From CAXDOZ01 sp963991145 (GTDB lineage Bacteria; Bacteroidota; Bacteroidia; Chitinophagales; JABDMM01): 24,787 nt of DNA. Where the stretch lies: NCBI GenBank assembly GCA_963991145.1, contig CAXDOZ010000027.1:1-24787 (forward strand). The letters are read 5' to 3'. A program made the translations under genes and the position numbers. Below are positions 16,209-23,030 of this stretch, one piece after another (position 1 is the first letter of the stretch; every line of letters begins with the position of its first letter). The notes under the pieces were generated by a model. That model searched no databases. It saw nothing but the letters and a program-made list of their open reading frames with translations, and was not told the DNA's origin.

Positions 16209-16682
16209 ATGGCTGATCACGTATACATGAGTAAAGAAGGTCTTGAGAAGATTAGAGCTGAACTCACAGATCTAAAGACACGCGGGAGAAAAGAAGCTGC
16301 AAACGCTATTGCAGAAGCAAGAGAGAAAGGTGACCTATCTGAGAATGCAGAGTACGATGCAGCAAAAGAAGCTCAGGGTCTCCTCGAGCTAAAGATCTCA
16401 AAGCTAGAAGAAGCACTTAGCAAAGCCAGATTACTAGACGATTCTAACCTCGATACCAGTAAGGCAATGGTCCTTACTACGGTTAAGATCAAGAATCTAA
16501 AGATGAACAAGGAGTTCTCTTACATGCTTGTTTCAGAAAGTGAAGCAGATCTTAAAGCAGGCAAAATTTCTATTACAAGCCCAATTGGTAAAGGTCTCTT
16601 AGGTAAGGCTGTTGGAGAAGTGGCTGAGATCCAAACTCCAGGTGGAAAGATGGAATTCGAAGTCCTCGAAATCACACGATAA
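16209..16682 (+). CDS. greA: Transcription elongation factor GreA
   Basis: 157 aa, the usual length. GreA enters the RNA polymerase secondary channel and stimulates cleavage of backtracked RNA. The N-terminal coiled coil (about 8-75) has the tip sequence GDLSENAEYDAAKE, with Asp42 and Glu45 the residues that hold the catalytic metal. The C-terminal FKBP-like domain includes the ISITSPIGKGLLGKAVGE stretch. It follows the strong terminator of the preceding operon, so it needs its own promoter, but no exact TAnnTTTG box is seen in the 22 nt between them; a promoter may overlap the hairpin. The stop is directly followed by the ATG of the HIT gene. Confidence 0.97.
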   Translation: MADHVYMSKEGLEKIRAELTDLKTRGRKEAANAIAEAREKGDLSENAEYDAAKEAQGLLELKISKLEEALSKARLLDDSNLDTSKAMVLTTVKIKNLKMNKEFSYMLVSESEADLKAGKISITSPIGKGLLGKAVGEVAEIQTPGGKMEFEVLEITR

Positions 16683-17084
16683 ATGGGAAGCATCTTCACC
16701 AAGATCATCAATAAGGAGATCCCGAGTTATAAGATCGCGGAGAGTGAAGATTACTATGCCTTTCTGGACATTAATCCCATCGCTCTAGGACACACTCTTG
16801 TGATTCCAAAGAAAGAAGTTGATTATGTTTTTGATCTCGATGATGATACGCTTTCAGGCCTGCATCTCTTTTCAAAGAAAGTAGCTGAAGCCCTTCGGGC
16901 CGAGGTCGAATGCCTTCGAGTAGGAGTTATGGTGGCAGGTTTAGAGGTTCCTCATGCGCATGTGCATCTCGTTCCAATGAACGATATCCATGATTTGAGT
17001 TTCTCAAATCCAAGAGTAGAAATGTCACAGGAAGAATTTCAGGCACTCGCAGATCGTGTCAACACACGATTTGAGACTACTTAA
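16683..17084 (+). CDS. HIT family (histidine triad) nucleotide-binding protein
   Basis: 133 aa, close to Hint-type proteins. The histidine triad HAHVHLVP is at 91-98 (His91, His93, His95), where one histidine attacks a nucleoside phosphate. Such proteins hydrolyse AMP-linked substrates such as phosphoramidates or adenylates. The N-terminus reads SIFTKIINKEIPSYKI; the CxxC zinc pair found in some relatives (CIFCKI) is absent. The ATG abuts the greA stop with no spacer, so the two are co-transcribed and probably coupled. Its 3' end overlaps the convergent ruvC gene by 8 nt, and the operon's terminator lies inside ruvC. Confidence 0.94.
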   Translation: MGSIFTKIINKEIPSYKIAESEDYYAFLDINPIALGHTLVIPKKEVDYVFDLDDDTLSGLHLFSKKVAEALRAEVECLRVGVMVAGLEVPHAHVHLVPMNDIHDLSFSNPRVEMSQEEFQALADRVNTRFETT

Positions 17085-17637
17085 CCCTGTCGGGATTATC
17101 CTTAATGAAATCGGACCAGCTTGAAGAGCTGGTCTTTTTTGTTTTCTGACTGTTCTGACTATTGCTATTATCCTTATTGAAGTAGTGACAAACCGCTGCA
17201 GCGAGTCCATCAGTGGCATCAAAGAACTTTGGATCTTCTTCGTATTTGCAAATGCTCTTCAACATAGCAGCAACCTGTTCCTTGGATGCACTTCCACTGC
17301 CGGTTATTGCCTGCTTGATCTTCTTTGGAGAGTACTCCGCTACAGGGATATCATAGTTCAAAGCAGCAACCATGCATACTCCCTGAGCACGGCCAAGCTT
17401 GAGCATTGATTGAACGTTCTTGCCGTAAAATGGGGCTTCCACAGAGCAAATATCAGGCTTGTATTGATTGATCAAGCCGGAGACTTTCTTGAAGATCGTG
17501 ATCAGTTTAAGCTGCTGATTTTCGTATTTATCCAGCTGAATGGCACCCATCGAAATTAACTTGATCTTCGATTCTTCCACCTCAATTATTCCATATCCCA
17601 TGACCACCGTACCGGGGTCCAATCCCAAGATTACCAT
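17077..17637 (-). CDS. ruvC: Crossover junction endodeoxyribonuclease RuvC
   Basis: 186 aa. RuvC cleaves Holliday junctions in recombinational repair, with RuvAB. The acidic active site is complete: Asp7 (GLDPGT), Glu67 (CSVEAPFYGKN), Asp140 and Asp143 (FFDATDGLAAA). The core ends near residue 153. The remaining ~33 residues form a low-complexity Asn/Ser/Lys tail (NKDNSNSQNSQ, then KTKKTSSSS), somewhat longer than in E. coli RuvC (173 aa). That tail overlaps a plus-strand terminator and the last 8 nt of the HIT gene. The gene is divergent from the flippase-like gene with only 16 nt between starts, so its promoter probably lies within that gene's 5' end. Confidence 0.97.
   Translation of the reverse strand: MVILGLDPGTVVMGYGIIEVEESKIKLISMGAIQLDKYENQQLKLITIFKKVSGLINQYKPDICSVEAPFYGKNVQSMLKLGRAQGVCMVAALNYDIPVAEYSPKKIKQAITGSGSASKEQVAAMLKSICKYEEDPKFFDATDGLAAAVCHYFNKDNSNSQNSQKTKKTSSSSWSDFIKDNPDRVK
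17114..17140 (+). terminator. Intrinsic terminator of greA-HIT, located within the ruvC reading frame
   Basis: GACCAGCT (17114-17121) pairs perfectly with AGCTGGTC (17127-17134) around a 5-nt loop, followed by six T, then G and four T. It has the correct polarity for the plus strand and lies 30 nt past the HIT stop codon. On the opposite strand the same bases encode part of the Lys/Ser-rich tail of RuvC. Confidence 0.85.
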
Positions 17638-17653
17638 TTGCTATCTTTAATTC

Positions 17654-18664
17654 ATGCCCACGTCTCAATTGCCAAAAAGAAAAGCCCTCAAAGCGTGGCG
17701 AATGCTATTAAATCTAGGGATTTTCAGCCTGCTGGCTTTTTTCATTTTTAAACAGGGATTTGCAACAGACCAGCAAAGCCGACAGTGGAATGCTCTCCTG
17801 TCAAAACTCTCAGATCCTTATAATGGCCTCTTCTTTTTACTCGCATTATTGCTAGTCCCGGTAAACTGGGGAATTGAGAGTCTTAAATGGCAGATCCTGC
17901 TCAAGCCTTTGGCCAGGGTAAACTTCAAAAACTCCTTGTTTCAGGTGCTTACAGGCGTTACAGCTGGCTTTATCAGCCCAAATCGTATTGGTGAGCACTT
18001 TGGAAGAATTTGGCCCTTACGGGCCGATTTACGCCTGGCTGCCTTTAGCAATAATGTTAGGGGAAGCTTTGCTCAGGTCATCGTTACGATGCTCTTTGGA
18101 TTGATCGGACTGTTTTTCTTATTAGATCAAAACCAGCTGATTCTTCCTGACTGGATCGTTCCACCATCTCTTATCCTTGGATCATTTGGATTGCTCGGCT
18201 TTCTAAGCCTGTTTTTGTTCTGGCAAAGACTCATTGAAAAACTTCCTAAACGACTCCTAAAGACTAAATGGGGGGAATTAACATCCACATCAGGTGGCGA
18301 ACTTCGCTTTTCTGATCAAATCAATTTGATCGGCTTGTCAATGATTAGGTATCTGGTATACTGTACTCAGTATTTGCTGATCTGCAAAGGAATGGGGATG
18401 GACTTTCAATCTGCGATCTACTGTTCCATCCCCATGATATTCTTTTACCAAACGCTTTCTCCAGGTCTTGCTTTGGTTGACCTTGGGATAAGAGGAAACC
18501 TTGCCGTTTGGTTTCTTTCTCCTTTCTGTTCTGAGCCCATATTAGCTCTGGCTGCAGCACTTACGATCTGGCTGATCAATCTTGTTTTGCCTGCAATTGC
18601 AGGTTCATTCTTAATGCTCTCAGCAAGATCTAAAAGCGCAGATCAATACCAAACATCAGGTTGA
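17654..18664 (+). CDS. Flippase-like integral membrane protein (lysylphosphatidylglycerol synthase TM-region family)
   Basis: 336 aa, with about seven or eight hydrophobic membrane segments (for example 17-35, 58-75, 140-157, 170-190 and 305-325). The segment TAGFISPNRIGEHFGR (103-118) carries the family's conserved P-x-R-x-GE core, here with Glu114. Related proteins form the membrane domain of MprF, or stand-alone proteins thought to move lipids or assist glycolipid synthesis. No synthase domain is attached. The function is not known, and the neighbours (ruvC and a thiamine receptor) give no clue. The 3' end overlaps the convergent receptor gene by 35 nt, so the transcripts would be complementary there. 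Confidence 0.85.
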   Translation: MPTSQLPKRKALKAWRMLLNLGIFSLLAFFIFKQGFATDQQSRQWNALLSKLSDPYNGLFFLLALLLVPVNWGIESLKWQILLKPLARVNFKNSLFQVLTGVTAGFISPNRIGEHFGRIWPLRADLRLAAFSNNVRGSFAQVIVTMLFGLIGLFFLLDQNQLILPDWIVPPSLILGSFGLLGFLSLFLFWQRLIEKLPKRLLKTKWGELTSTSGGELRFSDQINLIGLSMIRYLVYCTQYLLICKGMGMDFQSAIYCSIPMIFFYQTLSPGLALVDLGIRGNLAVWFLSPFCSEPILALAAALTIWLINLVLPAIAGSFLMLSARSKSADQYQTSG

Positions 18665-21041
18665 ATCCAGCCTGTGGATAGTAATAATTGTAGTCTACGA
18701 TCCCAGATTGGTCTCCTAATCCATCTACGTAGTTCTCTCTGAAAGTGTAGCCGTTTGACTCGTAAAGTCTGTCAGTGATATTATTTAAGAGAACCACAAA
18801 TCTGATCTCCTTTAAGACATCTGTAAAGATCGAGTAGCTCACGCGAATATCACTTTGATAATATCTATCCAATTGGCGATCCGGGCTCGAGGTATTATCC
18901 AGGAATTGCTTTCCTACAAATTTGTTGATCGAAGCCAGCTCAAGACCATTAATGGGCAACCAGGCTAACTCAATCGCACCTATCCAACTTGGAGAGAATG
19001 AGATATCGGTGTCTTCGTAACTATTCGTAATTGTCAGGGAGTCAATTCTGGTATAGTTCTCATCGAAGGTGTAAACTGTCTCATCAAATGATTTGATCCT
19101 ATTCATACTGAATGTCACATTACCACTCAGCTTCAAAGAAGGTAGGATATTGATCGCAGCAGCGAATTCAATCCCTGTTCTGTAACTCTTGTCCACGTTT
19201 GTTCTGATCGGAGTTCCAACGTCATTAAGTGCGCCGGTAAGAACTAATTGGTTCTTGTAGTGCATCAGGTAGTAATTCACCAAAAACTCCATATTTCCTC
19301 TCCTGAATCGGTATCCCAATTCAAGGTTTCTGAGCACTTCTGCTTGTGGAGTATCCGCTAAAGGCGCATCGATGAAGTCATTTCTGGTGGGCTCACGGTT
19401 AGCAAGAGCAAATGAACTGTAGATGCTGCTTCCGGCTCCAAGATCTAAGCTAAATCCAACTTTAGGATTGAAGAAATGGAAAGTGTGATTTCCAAAAATG
19501 TCTCTTCCGTCGATATCAATTCCATCCGTGTTGTATCCAATGTATCTATACTGGAGATCAGCTAAAAGAGTCCAATCACCAATATTGTACTCCTCTTTCG
19601 CATAAACATGCAGATCTGTCTTCAATCCATTGTTATCGTAGAATCTATCTCTGATTTCTGAGTCACCCGCATTACGAGCCCAAATGATCTCGCCATAGTG
19701 ATCTCCGTCGTACTGGTTCCAACCTCCACCAAGCATGAAGTTCCCATTCGTGTGCCTGTATTGAATAGAAGCAACAAATCCATAGAAGTAATTATCCAAC
19801 CATCTCCTTCTTATAAGATCAGTAGTAGTGATAGTGTCTCCTCCTGAAATAATTGGGTCGATTCCGTATGCCTCAAGAGATTGATCTGCTTTGTACTGCT
19901 CAAAATATCCCTGGCCTCTAGTGTAATGTCCAGAAAGGTTGAAATCTACTTTCTCTCCAAAACCTTGAGTGATATGCAACTGATAGTGGTCTTGCTGATA
20001 ATTGTCGACCTCATTATCATAAGGGTCGCCTTCCTTTTCAGTACCAGCGTAGTTTATAGTTCTGTTGTCCTCAAGATCATCTTCGAAAACACCATACCAT
20101 GCCTGATAGGTCTTCTCCTTACCTGTGAAGTAATTGAAAGTGATATTGGTTTCTTTATCGTGGTAGCCGGCTGAAACATAAATCGACCTAAGATCAGAGG
20201 TGGCTCTGTCGATATAGCCATCAGACTGAATATTGGAGAAACGACCGTCAATGGTAAAGCGATTGTTGATCAAACCGGTTCCTACCATAACGGTATTCTT
20301 GATAGTCTTGAACGACCCAATTGAGTTATTGATCTCAGCATATGGTTTTCTCTTTAACTCATTGGTTTGCAAACTAACTGAGGCACCAAATGCGGCTGCT
20401 CCATTGGTTGAAGTACCTACACCTCTTTGAATTTGGATGTTGTCTGTAGAAGAAGCAATGTCAGGTAGATTCACCCAGAATGTACCCTGCGACTCCGCAT
20501 CGTTATAGGGAATTCCATTGATGGTAATATTTACTCTGGTAGCATCTGTTCCTCTTATTCGAATCCCTGTATATCCAACACCGGCCCCGGCATCAGAAGT
20601 CACAACGGCAGAAGGTGTATGCTCAAGGAGGAAAGGAAGGTCCTGTCCGATATTTTCTTTTCTAATTTCTTCACGGGAGATATCCTGGTGAGTAAATGGT
20701 GAGTTCTCGGTAACGCGAACAGCCTGAATTGAAACTCCATCACTCATGAATGGCTCAAGACTTAGAACCACAGTATCAGGTAACTGCCCGGAAAAGTTAA
20801 CTACAGCATCACTGTAGCCCAGCGATTCCACAACCAGTTCGCCAGAGGAGCTTTCGCTATTGATTTCAACTCCACCATTATAGTTAGTTGATTTCTTTTC
20901 GGTGTCACCTTTAATGTAAACAGTAGCACCTGCTACGGTTTCACCGTTCTCATCAACGACGAGGATTTTTTTGTTTTGAATTTGAGCACTTGAGAACAAG
21001 GCAGAAGCCAGCAAAATGGCTAGAAGGTAAAAACGGGTCAT
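18630..21041 (-). CDS. TonB-dependent receptor controlled by a TPP riboswitch, probable thiamine receptor
   Basis: 803 aa. A signal peptide covers about 1-19 (ends FSSAQ). A CarboxypepD_reg-like domain (about 22-95) includes VVDENGETVAGATVYIKGD. The plug domain (about 115-230) includes IRIRGTDATRVNITINGIPYND and IQIQRGVGTSTNGAAAFGA. A beta-barrel follows and ends in LMFGIDLRF. TonB receptors use proton-motive energy to bring scarce ligands across the outer membrane. A TPP riboswitch 62 nt upstream of the ATG indicates control by thiamine pyrophosphate. The neighbouring PnuC-type transporter and NadR-like kinase agree with thiamine uptake. The ligand is therefore probably thiamine or a precursor (inference from context). 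The A-rich leader before the ATG (ACCAAAAACAATACAG) is the usual Bacteroidota start context. Confidence 0.92.
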   Translation of the reverse strand: MTRFYLLAILLASALFSSAQIQNKKILVVDENGETVAGATVYIKGDTEKKSTNYNGGVEINSESSSGELVVESLGYSDAVVNFSGQLPDTVVLSLEPFMSDGVSIQAVRVTENSPFTHQDISREEIRKENIGQDLPFLLEHTPSAVVTSDAGAGVGYTGIRIRGTDATRVNITINGIPYNDAESQGTFWVNLPDIASSTDNIQIQRGVGTSTNGAAAFGASVSLQTNELKRKPYAEINNSIGSFKTIKNTVMVGTGLINNRFTIDGRFSNIQSDGYIDRATSDLRSIYVSAGYHDKETNITFNYFTGKEKTYQAWYGVFEDDLEDNRTINYAGTEKEGDPYDNEVDNYQQDHYQLHITQGFGEKVDFNLSGHYTRGQGYFEQYKADQSLEAYGIDPIISGGDTITTTDLIRRRWLDNYFYGFVASIQYRHTNGNFMLGGGWNQYDGDHYGEIIWARNAGDSEIRDRFYDNNGLKTDLHVYAKEEYNIGDWTLLADLQYRYIGYNTDGIDIDGRDIFGNHTFHFFNPKVGFSLDLGAGSSIYSSFALANREPTRNDFIDAPLADTPQAEVLRNLELGYRFRRGNMEFLVNYYLMHYKNQLVLTGALNDVGTPIRTNVDKSYRTGIEFAAAINILPSLKLSGNVTFSMNRIKSFDETVYTFDENYTRIDSLTITNSYEDTDISFSPSWIGAIELAWLPINGLELASINKFVGKQFLDNTSSPDRQLDRYYQSDIRVSYSIFTDVLKEIRFVVLLNNITDRLYESNGYTFRENYVDGLGDQSGIVDYNYYYPQAGFNLMFGIDLRF

Positions 21042-21102
21042 CTGTATTGTTTTTGGTTACAGGGTGCCCGCGCACAGAACGTGCAGAGATCTAAAGAGTC
21101 CG
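21042..21102 (-). promoter_or_regulatory. Riboswitch expression-platform region and receptor leader
   Basis: Downstream of the aptamer, CGTTCT (21081-21076) can pair with AGAACG (21106-21101), which contains the 3' strand of P1. GCACCC (21067-21062) can pair with GGGTGC (21171-21166) at the aptamer's 5' side. Both pairings would compete with the ligand-bound fold. A local hairpin GCAC-GTTCT-GTGC is also possible. No U-run follows, so classic termination is not supported. The last ~20 nt are A-rich and unpaired. Structures are drawn by eye. Confidence 0.45.
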
Positions 21103-21176
21103 TTCTCCCTTCGCCGGTATTAGCCGTATCAGGTTCAATGGGTATGATCTCAGCTCCTATGTGGAGCACCCCAGAA
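21103..21176 (-). promoter_or_regulatory. TPP riboswitch (THI element) aptamer
   Basis: On the reverse strand the element starts TTCTGGGGTGC, continues with CTGAGATCATACCC, then TTGAACCTGATACGG, CTAATACCGGCGAAGGG and AGAA. These are the conserved THI-box segments in the correct order. P1 pairs TTCT (21176-21173) with AGAA (21106-21103). CTGAGAT binds the pyrimidine ring of TPP, and the GCG-AAGGG region helps bind the pyrophosphate. The aptamer begins at the kinase stop codon and ends 61 nt before the receptor ATG. Binding of TPP normally lowers expression of the downstream gene. Confidence 0.97.
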
Positions 21177-21692
21177 TTAGAGCAAATGTAGACTTTTTAG
21201 CTTTTCCAGTGCTTTTTGGATACGAACATCGCCCTGGCCTTCTATAATGGAAAAGCTTTGACCCGAACTTTGAAGTGATTTTAAATAGATATCAAACAAA
21301 CGATCTCTGTCTTCCGGATTCTCTCTTAAAGGATCCGGTTCCCATGGAAGATCAGGCTTGCAAAGGAAGATATGATCGTAAGATTGTCTTTCCCAGGCTG
21401 TTTCAATTTCTGCCGGACATTCACCAAACTTCTCTTCTGCCCAGATCTTGAGCACGGTTTGCTCAGTGTCTGCAACAAATGATCTCATTGCCGATCTCTC
21501 CAATTTTTGCTGCCCTTTTGATATGGCTACGATATCCATCAGCCCGTAGGGCTTGTTTAATTCTTTAAGGTATATGCGAGAATATTCCTCAACTAAATGA
21601 AAGGAAAGTAATTCTGCCAGTTGGATTGATAAGACTGTTTTGCCGCTTGATTCAGGGCCAGTTACTGCGAGCTGTATTTTTCTTTTGGACAT
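21177..21692 (-). CDS. NadR-like nucleotide-binding kinase, possible thiamine kinase
   Basis: 171 aa, a single P-loop domain. The Walker A motif is GPESSGKT (12-19). It is followed by VEEYSRIYL, DTEQTVLKIW and DHIFLCKPDLPWEPDPLRE, the pattern of the ribosylnicotinamide kinase domain of NadR (AAA_28 family). It lacks the nucleotidyltransferase and HTH domains of full NadR. Close relatives phosphorylate nicotinamide riboside, but next to a PnuC-type transporter and a TPP riboswitch the substrate may be thiamine; this is inference. The ATG is 1 nt past the transporter's stop (co-transcribed), and the stop codon directly precedes the riboswitch. No terminator separates them, so read-through into the riboswitch is possible. 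Confidence 0.85.
   Translation of the reverse strand: MSKRKIQLAVTGPESSGKTVLSIQLAELLSFHLVEEYSRIYLKELNKPYGLMDIVAISKGQQKLERSAMRSFVADTEQTVLKIWAEEKFGECPAEIETAWERQSYDHIFLCKPDLPWEPDPLRENPEDRDRLFDIYLKSLQSSGQSFSIIEGQGDVRIQKALEKLKSLHLL
21183..21190 (-). promoter_or_regulatory. Candidate -7 box inside the kinase 3' end, driving riboswitch and receptor
   Basis: The reverse strand reads TACATTTG, an exact TAnnTTTG match, overlapping the codons for the last residues of the kinase. A start 5-7 nt downstream would fall near 21176-21178, exactly at the first base of the aptamer. No strong -33 TTG is seen at the standard spacing. Confidence 0.5.
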
Positions 21693-21693
21693 C

Positions 21694-22272
21694 CTATGTG
21701 CTCTCAGTTTGACGATTGTATTGCATGGTCCATAGGTACAATCCGGCTATGGCAAAAAGGGTATAAAAGACAAAAAGACCTGAGATCACATTGAGTCCTT
21801 TAACGTAGTACATGTATATCCCAACCATGTCGATGAGTATCCAATAGATCCAGTTTTCAAGGATCCTTTTTGCAACCATCCAGGTAACCATTACTGAGAA
21901 GACAGTGGTAAAGGCATCTACAAAAGGCAGGTCATTCCCAATGCTTTTGAAGTAGAGTCCAGAAGCTAGGCTTAGTACAATCCCAATTGTGATGAACAGA
22001 AAATGGAATAAGGAAGACCTGGTTTGAATATTTATTTGATGTGATTTCTGACTACTGTTTCTCCAGTTAACCCATCCATAAATGCCCATCGCTACATAGT
22101 ATAGCTGCAATATTGCATCTTGATAGTAATTCGCTGAAAAGCTTATCCATGCAAAAATGAAACTGCCCAGAATTCCAAACGGCCAACACCAAAGTTTTTT
22201 GAAAGCGGCACCCAAAACATAAATTACCCCCAGAAATGTGGCTGACCATTGCGCTATATCTGTTAGTTCCAT
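21694..22272 (-). CDS. PnuC-family transporter, probable thiamine transporter (PnuT)
   Basis: 192 aa with about six or seven membrane helices, the PnuC size and layout. Family signatures are YYVAMGIYGWVNWRN (near 59-73) and WIYWILIDMVGIYMYYVKGL (near 141-160). PnuC proteins pass vitamins by facilitated diffusion, with trapping by phosphorylation inside: PnuC carries nicotinamide riboside and PnuT carries thiamine. The partner kinase is encoded 1 nt downstream, as trapping would require. Proximity to a TPP riboswitch and a TonB receptor favours thiamine over nicotinamide riboside. A weak -7-like TAACTTTA lies at 22342-22349 in the 104-nt gap shared with the divergent ThiE-like gene; no riboswitch is seen there. 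Confidence 0.87.
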   Translation of the reverse strand: MELTDIAQWSATFLGVIYVLGAAFKKLWCWPFGILGSFIFAWISFSANYYQDAILQLYYVAMGIYGWVNWRNSSQKSHQINIQTRSSLFHFLFITIGIVLSLASGLYFKSIGNDLPFVDAFTTVFSVMVTWMVAKRILENWIYWILIDMVGIYMYYVKGLNVISGLFVFYTLFAIAGLYLWTMQYNRQTEST

Positions 22273-22376
22273 GCCTTTAAGAGGATAATTTCAAGGTGGT
22301 TATTATCGGAAAAATTTATATGATTGCACTTCAAAGTGAGCTAAAGTTAAATTAACATTTAGTAGAAGCCGATTTA

Positions 22377-23030
22377 ATGATTAAAGCAGCAATGACCAAT
22401 CCATACGCCTTGATGAATGAAGGCGAGAAAACAAATGCCCTTTTTGGAGAAGGTTTGGAATTGTTGCATGTTCGAAAGCCCAAATATAGCAAAGCAGATA
22501 TGCGGGCATTTATCGAATCCATCGATAAGAAATACCATAATAGACTTATTCTTCACCATGACTTTGGCCTTGCTGCCGATTATCAGCTTAGGGGTGTTCA
22601 TTTAAGCCCCGGTGATAGAAATAGCCTCTGGGTGATGAAGATCCTGATTCCTCTTCTAAGAAAGAAACACCCGGAACTGCAACTATCTTCAACTTATGCC
22701 AAGCCCAGGATTCTTAAGAGCATTCCTTATAATTTAAGTCACGTATTGCTTGGTCCCGCTTATGGTGTTCAACCCAACCCTGAGATCATGTTTCAGAAGT
22801 CAATTTCTGAAGTAAAGGCTCATCTTGCAAAGTCAAAAATTCCAATTTTAGCATTGGGTGGTCTGAGCTCTGAAACACTCCCTTATGTAAGAAAAGCTGG
22901 TTTTGATGGGGCCTGTTTACAAAGAGTGATCTGGAAATCAGTTGATCCAAAGAGGTCTTATATCCAGTGCTGCGAGATCTTAGACTCCGCTCCAGATCTT
23001 GAGTCCAGTAAGGCTAAGAAAATCGAATAA
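22377..23030 (+). CDS. ThiE/TenI-like (thiamine phosphate synthase family) protein with altered active site
   Basis: 217 aa, a (beta/alpha)8-barrel of the ThiE/TenI superfamily. Recognisable strands are LELLHVRKP (27-35, canonical vQlReK), RLILHHDFGLA (56-66, canonical liiNDrvdlA), LRGVHLSPGD (71-80), SSTY (104-107), VLLGPAYG (123-130) and ILALGG (157-162). The metal/diphosphate residues Asn-Asp of true ThiE are His60-His61 here. The T-x-T-K segment after the GP motif is also lost (GVQPN). Classical thiamine phosphate synthase activity is therefore doubtful; a TenI-like or other role is possible. ATGs at 22377 and 22392 are both usable. It is divergent from the PnuC-type gene and overlaps the convergent LD-carboxypeptidase gene by 17 nt. 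It has no TPP riboswitch of its own. Confidence 0.82.
   Translation: MIKAAMTNPYALMNEGEKTNALFGEGLELLHVRKPKYSKADMRAFIESIDKKYHNRLILHHDFGLAADYQLRGVHLSPGDRNSLWVMKILIPLLRKKHPELQLSSTYAKPRILKSIPYNLSHVLLGPAYGVQPNPEIMFQKSISEVKAHLAKSKIPILALGGLSSETLPYVRKAGFDGACLQRVIWKSVDPKRSYIQCCEILDSAPDLESSKAKKIE

Noticed and set aside
22331..22342. Small inverted repeat CACTTCAAAGTG between the divergent transporter and ThiE-like genes, as an operator
   Set aside because: Arms of 5 bp are too short to separate from chance, and no regulator gene is adjacent.
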